DNA from: Stictocephala bisonia
Lineage: Eukaryota; Arthropoda; Insecta; Hemiptera; Membracidae
DNA length: 64,000 nucleotides
Direction of reading: 5' to 3'
NCBI GenBank assembly: GCA_035578905.1
Contig: JAQJVL010000692.1
Span: 124,001 to 188,000 of the forward strand
Position numbers and translations under genes: made by a program
Notes under the pieces: model-generated
Database searches by the model: none
What the model was told of the DNA's origin: nothing
The model's input: the letters and a program-made list of their open reading frames with translations, nothing else
Shown here: in pieces, positions 1 to 10,930 of the stretch
Layout: each line of letters opens with the position of its first letter
Numbering within the stretch: the first letter of the stretch is position 1

Positions 1-579
1 AACTGCATGAAATATTTTGCCCGTTTTATATGTATTTTTACGTGCTGAAACCGGGAAAAATGCCAAAAAAATTCCATCACATCATAATTTCTTGCAAATT
101 ACAGTTCTTTATTATATAAGTAATATATATTCATTTCCTTTACACTTTGGTTTGGTATAGTTGTTTTATGTAGTTAAACTCGTATCTAGTAACGATTTAT
201 TCCTTTTAAGCTATACCAATTTAACAAATACTTAATTTTAATTTAAATACAAAATGGGAGTTGGAGGGGGTGGGGGTTGAAGTAGTGGAGGGATGCATTT
301 TGTATACTTGCACTTAAGGCAGCTTAACTCACCACGTACCAACATGTTTGATTGGTTACTAGAGCTACTTGAGGAATCTTATCATTAAGGTTAGCTTGTT
401 ATTACACGTTTGCTAGATTGTTTGTAGTGGTTAAAGAGCAATAGCAACCTTTTTTCATGTACGAGCGTGTTGCTACATGATCAGTTAGTTCCAGTCTGTG
501 CTTGCTGTGTTGTTGTTGCCCACACTCAGTCTACATTCTTTGTTTAACTGTGACTGTGCTCTTGCTTTTCTAGTGAATC
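1..579. other. AT-rich non-coding stretch, nothing recognised
   Basis: No ORF, splice pair or repeat that I recognise. There is a short G-rich run near 254-280 and otherwise AT-rich sequence. It may be the 5' region of the element whose ORF starts at 580. Confidence 0.5.
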
Positions 580-2328
580 ATGGCTCATAGAGGTTGTGTT
601 ATATCTCCTGATAACTTTTGTTTTATTTGTGGAGAGTATACTATTAAAAGTCAGCAAAGAAATATCAGTGATTTTGTGAAGAAAGTGTATTTTGCTTATT
701 TTAATTTGAAAGTTGGTGACCAAGACAAGACGTGGGCTCCTCATAAGGTGTGTAGAAGGTGTGAAGAAGATCTCCGTCTGTGGTATAAGGGTAAGAAAAC
801 CTCATTTCGTTTCGGAATCCCAATGATGTGGCGTGAACAGCAAAATCATACTACTGACTGTTATTTTTTGTTCCGTAGATGTAAAAGGTTTTAATTCTAA
901 AAACAAAAAGAAAAATAGCATACCCGAACCTAAATTCAGCTATTCGACCAGTGCCCTCATAGCCTTGAAGTACCAGTTCCACTTCCACCTCCTAGTTTAA
1001 ATGATGTTCCTAGTAGTTCAGAGGACGAAAACCCTATTCTTTCACAAGACGAGTCCAGTTCAGATATTTCTGTAGATGAGGGACCGCAGCCTTTCACGCA
1101 GAGCGAGCTGAATGACCTAGTTAGAGACCTAGGCCTTTCAAAGAAGCTGCCGAACTTCTAGGTTCAAGATTAAAAAATAAAAACTTGCTATCGCCCTGGA
1201 ACAACATTTGCTTGGTTTAGACACCGGGAAAAAGAAGTTACTAAATTTTTTTTTCAAGAGGGTGATCTCGTTTATTGCAGTGATATTCACGGACTTATGA
1301 AGTACTTTAACATTGAATATGATCCATCTCAGTGGCGCCTTTTCATAGACTCGTCTAAAACTAGTCTTAAAGCGGTTTTACTGCATAATGGAATGAGTTT
1401 GGTTCACTACCTTTAGGACACTCAGTTCATTTAAAGGAAAGTTATGAAAATTTAGCTGTGGTTCTTGCGAAAATCAAATACAATGAACATGAATGGATGG
1501 TCTGTGGAGACTTTAAAATAATAACAATGCTGTTGGACCAACAATCTGGATACACAAAATATCCCTGTTTTCTCTGTTTATGGGACAGCCGAGCCAGAGA
1601 CCTTCACTGGGGAAAAACTGACTGGCCACTGCGTACATTGGTTTCCTGGTGAAAAAAATGTTGTTTACACTACCTTAGTTCCACCTGAAAAGGTTTTGCT
1701 CCCACCTCTTCACATAAAACTGGGGCTTATGAAGCAGTTTGTTAAGTCACTGCCGAAAGATGGGGACTGCTTCAAGTACTTGTGCTCCAAGTTCCCAAAA
1801 CTCTCTGAAGCCAAGTTGAAAGAGGGGGTTTTTACGGGCCCTGACATCAGGAAACTTCTTTCTGATCCTCTTTTCTCCGAAAACATGAATGAAAAGAAAA
1901 AAGAAGCATGGAACTCTTTCAGGGATGTGGTAAAAAAATTTCTGCGGAACTCCAAAGACCCTCTTTACAAAACGATTGTCAAACGCATGTTGGCTGCTTT
2001 TGAAGAGCTCGGATGTAATATGAGCTTGAAAGTTCATTTCTTACACTCTCATGTTGAGTACTTTCCTGAAAATTTGGGAGCGTACAGTGAAGAACAAGGG
2101 GAACGTTTCCATCAGGATGTCCGTGACAATGAGAGACGATATCAAGGAAGGTGGAATGTAAACATGCTGGCAGACTACTGCTGGATGCTGAAGCGGGATA
2201 CAACAAATGAAAAAAGAAAGCGAGTTCGAAGGAGTATAAATGAAAAGAAAAGAAGATTTCACAAAACATATGAAGAAAACAAGTGTTTATTTATTTTTTT
2301 ATTTATTTATTTATTTATTTATTCGTAA
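580..2328 (+). pseudogene. Decayed multi-copy arthropod ORF (zinc-ribbon protein of unknown function)
   Basis: One ancestral protein can be followed through several frames. The start is at 580, with a CxxC pair (CFICGEYT) followed by a second pair (CRRC) near residue 60, suggesting a zinc-binding N-terminus. Downstream pieces are about 1195-1420 (WRLFIDSSK), 1458-1652 (HEWMVCGDF, TKYPCFLCLWDSRAR) and 1640-2290 (PPLHIKLGLMKQFVK, LHFLHSHVEYFPENLGAY, EEQGERFHQD). From memory these motifs recur in order in many unannotated, repeated arthropod ORFs. The copy number suggests a mobile-element origin, but I cannot name a superfamily and saw no terminal repeats. Frame changes occur near 835, 1160, 1405 and 1640. 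The last 25 or so residues are read into a TTTA-rich SINE tail that truncates the ORF. Function is unknown. Confidence 0.6.
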
Positions 2329-2570
2329 GACGCCGATCGTCAAGATATGGGCGAATATGGATTTCGATTGAGTGTGATGAGTGTAGATGAGCGAATGTAG
2401 TCATTGTTACAAACTAAGGCCGACTATTCCTTAGAAAGTGTCATTAATTAATAGCCCAATGACAAATGAACAGCCGGTGGTTATCAGCTGATCCTTCTCA
2501 AAATGTATTGACTCTGATTGGGATCGAACTGACAACCTTTAGCACATGAAGCTGAATATAAAACTGTGAA
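2281..2570 (-). mobile_element. tRNA-like SINE, copy 1
   Basis: This is a minus-strand copy of the repeat at 63056-63510. Shared blocks are the TTTATTTATTTA tail (AATAAATAAA on the element strand), GACGCCGATCG, and a block around TGAGTGTGATGAGTGTAGATG. Near 2523-2532 the reverse strand reads GTTCGATCC, a good pol III B-box core. The element seems 5'-truncated or diverged, because no convincing A box is visible. It inserted at the 3' end of the decayed ORF at 580-2328. Confidence 0.7.
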
Positions 2571-2759
2571 CTCTATAATATTGATTTATTCGTTTAAATG
2601 ATTGTATTAACCAAACTATAGTGTTTTTATTATTTTATTTCCCCACAAATTGCAAAAAAAACTATACGTGCTGGAGGAAAATGGTTGTTATTTTTAGATT
2701 TAGCACACAAAAAACATAGTATTTAGAAAAAATATCTCATGCAGCTGACAAAAAATTTT

Positions 2760-3245
2760 TTTTTGCAGACCTGTGTTATTGAAGCTTAGGCGCGCAATTC
2801 AAAACCGCTGGCAGGGCCTGCTCTCTAGTGGCGTCATTCTGCTTCACGACAACGCTCGGCCTCATGTTGCGGCAAGGACACAGACACAACTGGACAAGTT
2901 TCGTTGGGAAATACTGGATCATCCACCATACAGTCCTGACTTAGCACCATCGGATTTTCATCTTTTTCCAAAATTTAAGGAATTTCTTGGTGGAAAGCGC
3001 TTGGAAAATGATGACATGTTGAAAGAAACAGTTACCAACTGGTTAACAGTCAGGTAGAAGAGTTCTTTGATGAAGTAATCCAAAAGCTGGTAAAATGACT
3101 TCAAAAATGTGTCGATGTTAATGGTGACTACATAGAAAAGTGAAAAAATGTTCATATTTTGGTTTATGATATCATTTATATCCATAAATAAAGTTTCTCT
3201 TATGCTATTTGAAAATGGTTTTTACTTTAAAAATTACCCTCGTAC
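2760..3245 (+). mobile_element. mariner (DD34D) remnant, 3' half
   Basis: The reading frame at 2773-3057 gives the C-terminal half of a mariner transposase. It contains HDNARPHVA (second catalytic Asp) and YSPDLAPSDFHLF (third Asp) with 34 residues between the two, the DD34D spacing of mariner. A stop at 3055 interrupts the normal C-terminus, but coding similarity (VEEFFDE, KCVDVNGDYIEK) continues to about 3145. The end near 3215-3245 (TTTAAAAATTACCCTCGTA) resembles a mariner 3' inverted repeat next to TA. The N-terminal half, with the HTH and first Asp, and the 5' inverted repeat are missing. It is a dead copy. Confidence 0.85.
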
Positions 3246-3710
3246 TAACTTATCAACTTTCTGTCCGTCAGCAATTACTTTGCAAACTTTTCTGTATTAC
3301 CTAACGTAATACACTTTTATACTTTATTGTTTTTCAAATACCTATATTATGGTGCATATCTATTAGGATACCTGTCTTGATATGCGATACTTGCTGCACT
3401 ACAGTTTCTGATACTTAGAAAATACACAAGGTAACTAATTAAAGTACAAGGTTGACGCATCCTTATCTCAAGGAGGGTGCTGACCACTAAAACTGGTTTG
3501 GGGCAGTGTGGGTGACGTTACGGGGTGACCACCGCACTGGCATTCCTACCCTTCCGCGTGTCTTATGTCACAGTGGTTCGGTGCAAATTCAGATTGCTTA
3601 AAGTGTGTACCATACACGTTGTGTACTATCATAGTGCAGTATGTTAGTATTTAGTATAGTTCTTAATTAGTAAATAGTTTTTATTGTTCACTTTAAGTAT
3701 ATGCAAGAGT
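3246..3710. other. Intergenic, nothing recognised
   Basis: Mixed-composition sequence with a moderately GC-rich block at 3470-3580. No ORF, splice signal or known repeat seen. Confidence 0.4.
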
Positions 3711-3859
3711 GTTGAAAAAAAAAAACCTAAGAGTTTGTTAATATTTTTTTAAAGAACATATGTTGTTTCTTTAAATTATAGTAATTTGTTTAAATCTTGA
3801 ATCAAATAAAGTTTTACTTCAGTTATTTTTCACTTATCTTTTTTATAAGTTTTTCAATA
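3711..3859 (+). repeat. copia 5' LTR
   Basis: Starts TGTTGAAAAA and ends TTTTTCAATA immediately before the primer-binding site. It aligns over its whole length with 8166-8315. It contains AATAAAG (about 3806), a plausible polyadenylation signal. Confidence 0.8.
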
Positions 3860-3875
3860 GGTTATGGGCCCAGAT
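3860..3875 (+). other. copia primer-binding site
   Basis: GGTTATGGGCCCAG directly follows the LTR. This is the sequence used by Drosophila copia, which primes from an internal fragment of initiator tRNA-Met (known biology of copia). Confidence 0.85.
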
Positions 3876-3954
3876 TTCGTTTGAAGAGTGAAATAAAGTA
3901 AGTATAATAGTGGATTTAAGATTTAGAGTTGATAAGACTTGATGGTCAATTAGC

Positions 3955-4400
3955 GTGGAGACGATGGAAACGACAATGGACTTGTTGTTAAAACACAATG
4001 ATGTGTTAGACATTGCTCAAGGAAAACGTATTAGACCAGAAATTCCAGCTAAGGGTGCTGAAAAGAACAAGCAACTCTTAATAAGATTAAACAGTTTGAC
4101 AAAGATGATGCGACTATGTCAAGTCTTAATTGTAAGTGCACTTGATGATAGGGCATGTTGAACTAACAGCAACTTTGTCAAAATGGGTATGGATATATGG
4201 GGAAAGCTAATTAGTGTCTATGAACAGTCTTCTAATCAAAGGCTAGATAGAACCCTAGAAGCATTTTTTCACAGCAGAAAAAACTCCAGATGAAGAGTTA
4301 GTACAGTATTTTACTAGGGTAACAGTTAATATTCTAGGGAAGTAAATGAGGAGCTTGTAAAGGCACAAGGCAAATTTCATTTTAAATTTAAATCTGCTTA
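3955..4400 (+). pseudogene. copia gag, N-terminal part (UBN2-like)
   Basis: The first frame (3955-4161, 68 codons) starts with an ATG and reads into a gag N-terminus. After a frame change near 4130 the sequence continues as gag: WGKLISVYEQSSNQRLDRT is the classic block of the copia gag (UBN2) domain. Gag forms the particle and binds the RNA. The frame is broken several more times before 4400. Confidence 0.7.
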
Positions 4401-4859
4401 TTAGTACAAAAAAAACTTAGTAAAAATGAGCAGAAAAATGATTTCTTTTTCCCAATTTAATATTTTGGGAATTTTTAAAATTTTTTGGGAGAGTGTTAAA
4501 ATGGAAAATAATCAATTTTTTGTTGATTGAAGAAATTTGGCTCATTTAAAAAAGATTGCCTAAGTTCACTAAAAACTGCATTATCGGCCCAAAAATAAAT
4601 TGCACTGGTTTTTAGGCCTAGTGAAAAAGAAAAAAATTTTTTTTTTCCCCAAAAAAGAAAAATTTAAATAAAGTATGATTGTTGCTACTGAAGAATTATT
4701 AATGAACAAATACATTGTTGAAGAAATTGGCCCACCCGCCCCCCCCATACAGGCTTAGTGGTTTCTGGGCCACCCCGGCCCCCCATACAGGCTCCCCTTT
4801 TTCCCGGGCCCCCCGCCCCCCCTAAAGGGTTAAATGGTACTGGCCCCCCGGCCAACCCC

Positions 4860-7800
4860 TACAAGCCAGTGGTATGGAAAAACTTTTAAAAAGAAAAATT
4901 TTTAAATTTTTTTTATGTAAAGGTCCACATTACGCTAGTAATTGGCCCCAAAAAAGACAAAGGAAAAATTTTCCGGCCCAAAAACAACAATTTTTTTTAT
5001 GCTATGTTGCAAATTTAAAGTGTGAAGGGACTTTTATTTCTGACCTCGGGGGCAACCCCAACACATGTGTTTTTTTGGAAAGTATTTGGGTACATTCAAA
5101 TGCCTTTTTACAGCCCGTAAAAGTTACGTAAGGCAACGGTTGGGAAATTTATTAGAAGCTTTCTGGAGAAGGAAACTGTGCCTAAGTTAGGTCGTAACCT
5201 CATGGGCGGGGAGGGCCTCAGTGGAAAAAGGAAAAACCCTTTAAAAACAAACAAGGGTAAAAAGTGGGATTTTTTAAAAGGGAATGTTCCCCAGGTTATT
5301 GGGCACATGAAAAAATTTGGGCTTTTTTGAACTTTGGTTTAAAGTAATTTTGTTTTCCGGGAAAAAACACAAGCAGAATGAACGTGTTTTGTAACAGTCG
5401 ACCCCAAAAATTTAACCCGGGGTGGCCCAAGAATGTCCCTTGCTCCCTCAAGCCCAAAAGGCTGAAAAGGACATCTAAAATTTTAAAAGGATAATGTTGA
5501 CCCAAAAATTTATGAATTTTTTGAAGGTTGTGTTCCAAAGGAAAAAAAAACATGTGATACTTATCATTCTAGAAAATGTTTTAAAACCCAAAAGAAGTAG
5601 GGGAATTGGGAAGGGGAATGTTTTTTTGGGCCAATGGAAAAACCATTGGGCCATCCCTTTGGAAAAAACCCTCCAAATTTGGGGGTAGTCGTTAAATTTT
5701 GTAGGTTTTTTTTAAAGGGCTATTTTAAAAAAATACAGACGTGTTTTCTTTGGGGTTTAGAAAAAGGGCAGATGTTCCCGTTGTGTGTAAACTTTTTTTT
5801 AATAATGTAAAAAAAGGGACATGTTTTAAAAAAATTTTTTGAAATGATGGAGGCAAGATTTTGTAATTCCAAGGTGAAAAAAATTTTCAGGGAAAAAAGG
5901 GGAAAAACTAGAGAACTAAAATGCCCCTAACACCCGGGAAAAAAGGTTCAAAAGAGCGGGAGATGCCCAACTCTTGTTTAAAGCGCAAGAATTTTTGCCG
6001 GTTAGTTAAAAAACACCAAAAAGAATATGGGCCAAAAAAGGTTTTAATAAGCTACCATGTAATTAATCGTAAGGCCATGAGAGATGGACTGACCCCCATA
6101 TGAACTGTGGTTCAAGAAAGGACTTGCTCCGGAAAAAAAACATTTTTATCCGTTTGGTACTGGTGTTTTTTTACATGTGCCAAAACAAAAAAGGAAAAAA
6201 ATGTTTTGTAAAATTTAACGCAGGTATCCTAGTTGGTTACTGTGGGTGAGGAGACGGTTACCGAGTTTTTTGATTTGGGTGGAAAGTCATAATATCGGAT
6301 GTTTTCTTAAGCCTTTGATGAAAAGTAAGCAAGGGCAAGGGAAAAAAATAAGGCAGTGATTTAGGAAGGGACTATTTTTAAATGTATCCGTTTTTTATAA
6401 AAACCCGAATTTGTTGATAAGTTTTTGGTCCCCAAGCAAAAAACAGTTTATGGTAATACAAGTTCAAGTTCAAAAGTTTTTAGCCCTGAAAGTAAAGTCA
6501 AAATTTTGTGTTTAAATGAAATATGTAGATGGTAGTGGTTTAATTTAAATCGGCCAAAAAAGGGGCGTGTCAAAAACCCACTTACTTAAAGGACTAAAGT
6601 GATGTTAAACTGAAGCTGGACCCACCCATGGAGAAGCTGTAAGCCCTCCCCGAGTGGTAATTTTTGGCAAAACAGCGGGGGTGAATAAAGAGATGGGGTT
6701 CCCCTTTATGAAAATGATGTTTTTTAAATTTGTTTAAACCCCAAAAAAAAAAGAACCTTTTTAGTAAAGTGGGTGCTTACAAAGAAAAGCAATCCCGGGA
6801 AAAATATAAGGAAGATTAGTTGCTAAGGGGTTTTTTTCTCAGGAAAAAAAGGCGGGAAAAATTTTTTGTACAAACATTCCATTTCAAGATTTGATACAAA
6901 AAAGGACATAATTTAATATGGCTGCTCAAGAAAAAAATGTACTTTAAAAAAATTTGAAAGTGAAGACAGTTTTTTTGTATCCCAAGTTAATGAAGAGATA
7001 TTTTTTTAATCAACCAGAAGGCTATGATGAAGGCTCAGGTAAAATTGGAAATTAAACCGTAGTTTGTAAAGGGTTTAAACAGAGTCCTAAATGGGTGGGA
7101 AAAAACGGTTTTCTAACTTTATGAAATTTTCAAGGTTTTGAGCTAGTACCAGATTTTTGTCTGTTTTATTTTTAGAAATTAACAATCAAAAGTGTTTGTT
7201 GTTTTCTTGTGGGTGATGGACTTATCTGTGGGAATGATGAAAAAAAAAAGTTTTATGAATTTGTTCAAAAATTTAAATGTGATTTTAAAATCAAGGTAAC
7301 AAAATCCTGAAGTGTATTTAGGAGTTTAGATCAAAAAGACAAAGATTCGAACAACTTAGCCCGAGGGCATTTAATTTATTTAAATTTTTGGGAAAATATC
7401 GGATGGGGTAACGTAATCCCGTGTCAACACCCGTTGAAAAAGTTTGAATGTTACAAAAGGGGAAAAAATCTTAAGAATGGGGGTGCCCTATCGAGAAGCT
7501 ATTGGGGAGTCCAATTTTTCTTGACAAATTTCCCCCCCAGTTTTTGCTTTTGCTGTTAGCAAGGGTTTTCTCAACATGGGAAAGCCCAAGTATCAAGAAT
7601 TGGTCTCAGGTTTAAACGGATTTTTAGATTTGCAAGGGAAAAAAGGAAATATGTTTTTCCCCAAAATAAGAAGGGAGATCAGGTTCTTAATTTTTTTAAG
7701 TGATGCAATTATGCCGGTAACCAGGAAAAATTAAAAAAAACCGGGCAGGCTGTAAAAGTATGTTTGCTGGAAAGGGGGCAATAAGTTGGGTTTTCAAAAA

Positions 7801-8160
7801 AACAAAAAATTTCAAATTTCCCCTATCCACAACAGGGTTGAAAAATGTAGCGGCCATGAAGCAGCGAAGCAGATTGTTTTTGGGTGAAAAAGGTTTTTTT
7901 GGAAGAAATGAAAGGTTTTTCAGGTTTAAGTAACTTGTACATTGACAAAAAGGTGCTGTAAAAATTTATCAGGGAAACCCGTCCTGCACGGAAGAACAAA
8001 ACACATAAATTTTACGATATCACTTTTTTGGGGAGAGAAACCAGGGGAAGGGTTTTTTACAGGTTTTAACATGTACCAGGGAAAAATTTAGTTAGTGATT
8101 TTTTTAAAAAAAGGACTTGTTGGTGTCGATTAAAGGAAATTTTCTTGAACTCTCGGTTTG
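4860..8160 (+). pseudogene. copia gag C-terminus and pol (integrase, RT, RNase H)
   Basis: Order along the strand: a zinc-knuckle remnant (CKGPHYASNWPQK, about 4918); an integrase core C-terminus (TPYELWFKKG then VFLHVPKQKRKK, about 6090-6200); reverse transcriptase (about 6980-7300, with remains of NQPEGY, SPKCW-like and FVVLFVDDGLICGND-type blocks read in alternating frames); and RNase H (about 7850-8150, remains of the GRTKHI and FFKKGLVGV blocks). Protease lies between zinc knuckle and integrase but I could not pin it down. Frames change every few tens of bases, almost always at A, T, G or C runs. As written it encodes no functional protein. Confidence 0.75.
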
Positions 8161-8165
8161 GGGCT

Positions 8166-8315
8166 TTTGAAAAAAAAAATAAAAGTTTGTTAATATTTTT
8201 TAAAGAAAAATAAGTTGTTTTTTTTTTTAATTATAGTAATTTGTTTTCATCTTGAATCAAAAAAAGTTTTTTCTTCAGTTTTTTTTCATTTTTCTTTTTT
8301 ATAAGTTTTTTAATA
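8166..8315 (+). repeat. copia 3' LTR
   Basis: Second copy of the LTR. Compared with the 5' copy, single bases between homopolymers are replaced by the neighbouring base. For example TTGTTTCTTT has become an unbroken T run, and CAAATAAAG has become CAAAAAAAG. That is an unusual mutation pattern for an LTR pair. Confidence 0.8.
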
Positions 8316-9400
8316 AAACAGCAAAAGGTTGTTAAATTTTTATCATTAAATTTATTGTAATTTTACTGCACATTCCCCGGGGGAAAAAAGTGCTTTTTTA
8401 TTTGCAAAAACAGGGCAAATTTAAAACAAAACACAATGGAGTTATATATCACAATTACACTAGAAAACAACGGACGCAACTATGCAAAAGAGATGATGAG
8501 TGGAACCCTGATACCAGTTTTTTGTTTGCTTTTTTCCTTTTTTTGCCTCGATAATGAAAGGGGTCTTTAAAACAAAAATTAAATGGGAAAACTCCTTAAA
8601 CCCTTTGAACACTAAACCCGTTGTCTGGGAAAACGCGCCAAAAAAAGCCATTTTAAACTCCCCTTTCCCCCGCGGTTTTTAAAGGGGTTTTCCCCGGGTT
8701 TCCCCCCCCCTATACCCTCAAATTTTGGCCCCGAACCCTTTCAAAAAGGACCCCATTTAAACCAAAGCCCATTGTTTTTTTTGTTTACCCCGTTTTGGCC
8801 GTTATCGCTGGGGACGAAAGCGTTAGGTTTTAAAGTTATTTTTTTCTAGCAAACGCGTTTGTCCACTATAACGAAAACGATTTGTGGTTTTTGTCATTTT
8901 GTTTTTTTTTTGTAAATAGTACTTTGGGCATTTTTTTACAACAATTTAAAAAAAAGTTTTCCCGTTTATTGCCTTTTTGGGTGAAAATAACGGATTTTAA
9001 AATTTTTTAAATAAAACCCTTTTTTGTCTTGATGATACCCCAGGAAATGGGGAACGTGATTTGGGCCATATTTTTCTGGTGTGGGGCAGTGATATATGAA
9101 GTGGACCCCCAATTACAGGCCCCCAATCCTTTTTGGTTCCGAAAACTCAAGTAATGAAGGGAAATTTGGGAAAGTCCAGAAAGGGGCCTTTCAGGAGACA
9201 CAGTCACAGAAAATCGAATACGTCATCGGGCCCAACTACAAGTGAGTAAAAGGATCTGATGTACAAAAATAATGTTGAGCATAATAAAAAGTTTGGTTTT
9301 AAAAGGGCCTGGGCCCAATGTGATGTTACATGTAATTTATCAAAAAAATTTCTCTAAAAGGAAAAAAATGGACATTTTTGGAGTAATAAACCTCCAGTAA
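8316..9400. other. Uninterpretable noisy stretch before the piggyBac relic
   Basis: No confident coding or repeat call. A possible exon-like block (9045-9239) is preceded by CAG and followed by GTGAGT, but no single frame stays open and no family is recognised. It may be the damaged 5' part of the piggyBac element that follows. Confidence 0.35.
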
Positions 9401-10930
9401 ATCCCCAAAACCCTCAAACCCATAATATATTTCCAAAACGGGGAAGGGCCCAAAAATGTGCCAAAAATAAAATTCAGCCCTATGATTTTATTTTCTGTTT
9501 TTTTTACAGATGGGTAAAGGAAAATTATTATCAAACACACTAATGGACCAAAGTGAGAAAAAAAAAAGGGAATTATTTTAAACAAACCAAAAAACAATCT
9601 CTTTTTCTTTGTAAGGAAAAAGTTTTTAAAGCATTTTTGGAATTTTGATTTTGATAGCAGCACAAAAAAACCAAAATAGGGCCCACTTTCAACTTTGTTT
9701 AAAATTCCCAATTTGTGAGAACGCTATAAAGCTACTAAAGAGGGTGGGAGATTTTTATTTCTTGTTAGAACTTAAGGTTTGGGCAACCAAGGACCCAAAA
9801 AGATAGGAGCAAAGATGATCGTTTTGAAACCCATTAGGCAAATATGGGGTTTATTTAAAATATCCTTTTCGGAAAAGGTTTCAAACCCGGGGCTATCTTA
9901 AATAGATGGCAATTACTGGGTTTAAAGGGGGCGTTGCAAATTCCCAATTTTACATCCCCCAAAAAACCCCGTAAAATATGGCAAAAAATATGATGATGTT
10001 TTGGGCTCTGGGGGCAAAATACATTTTTTACGCAAAGCCATATTTAGGGAAAAGTAAAATTTCCACGAGGCCAAAACCCCAAAGTCATTTATATAATACG
10101 GAACTAACCAAGAGCATCCCCTGGGAAAAACCGGAAAAGTGAAAATAGACAAATTTGGTTTTTCTACAGTTTCCCCTTGTACTAAAACTTTTAGCTTCCC
10201 CAGTAAATCTAACTTTGGTTGGTACTATGAGACGGGACAAAACCCCGGGAAAACCCCCCCAAAAAATGAAAGATCCTGAGGAAAGACGAGTTGGAATTCT
10301 TTTTCTGGGTTTTGATGGCCCCAAAAATTTGGTGCCCAAAAGACCCAAAAAAAAAAAAGTGGGGATTACTTATTTAACCTTACACGAAAGTCCTTCAATA
10401 AAAGAAACCCCGTAAGAAGCCGAAATAAAAGGTTTTTTCAACTTTAACAAAGGGCACCTTTGAAACATTGGACCAAATGTTTTGGCCCAAAAATTTGCAG
10501 TCGGGGAAAAATAAGCATGGCCTTTATGTAATTTTTTTTGGCAGATTTTTAACTTTATAAAGTTATCTATTTTGAATAATAAAATTTCAGCTGGAGAAAA
10601 AAACCAAATTTTTTTAAACGAAAGTTTGCCAATGAACTACACGTGGGAAATTGTTAAAAACCCCGGCTGGAGGGAGCGGATGAGTTCCAGTTTTTTTCCC
10701 CCCGGCCCTCTACGCCCCATCCCCTAGCAGGTATTTTTTGGGGGTTTTTACTTCAGGATGGGCACTCCAAAAGGGAAGCTCAAACCCCAAGGGAAAAAAG
10801 TTGTGGGGGATTGTCCCCGCAAAGAAGAGGCGGATGACTAAATATTCTGCCCGCGCTGCCAAAGGCAATGTGGGCCCAAAAGCCCCCAAGGACAAATTTT
10901 TGTGTAGATTGGGGCTAAGTGAATGGGAAA
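9400..10930 (+). pseudogene. piggyBac transposase relic (PB1), IFP2-like
   Basis: Reading across frames gives piggyBac blocks in order. They are an N-terminal region with a damaged FFTDE-like motif (about 9420-9530), a KDRSKDDRF and RQIWG-like block (about 9795-9850), a KPGA-like block before the first Asp region (about 9880-9960), GAKYI and KPYLGK (about 10010-10060), LTLVGTMRRDKT (10209), RRVGILFLGFDGPKNLV (10283), and a TLDQM remnant of the third Asp region (about 10470). A Cys-rich tail follows at 10800-10915. The order and spacing fit the IFP2 group of cut-and-paste transposases. Frames break at homopolymers throughout, so its real state cannot be judged. TTAA ends and inverted repeats were not identified. 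Confidence 0.75.

Larger units (their letters stand above)
3711..8315 (+). mobile_element. Ty1/copia LTR retrotransposon
   Basis: A complete-looking but badly corrupted copia-type element. It has a 5' LTR (3711-3859), a primer-binding site directly after it, a gag with UBN2-like sequence and a zinc knuckle, integrase, reverse transcriptase and RNase H in copia order, and a 3' LTR (about 8166-8315). Short LTRs of about 150 bp and the GGTTATGGGCCCAG primer site match copia-like elements of insects. From about 4380 onward every coding frame is broken at homopolymers, which I attribute to poor consensus sequence rather than true decay (see the 4380-12665 entry). The target duplication is unclear. 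Confidence 0.85.

Noticed and set aside
9045..9239. Possible host exon with CAG and GTGAGT borders
   Set aside because: No frame stays open, the region is of poor sequence quality and no family is recognised.
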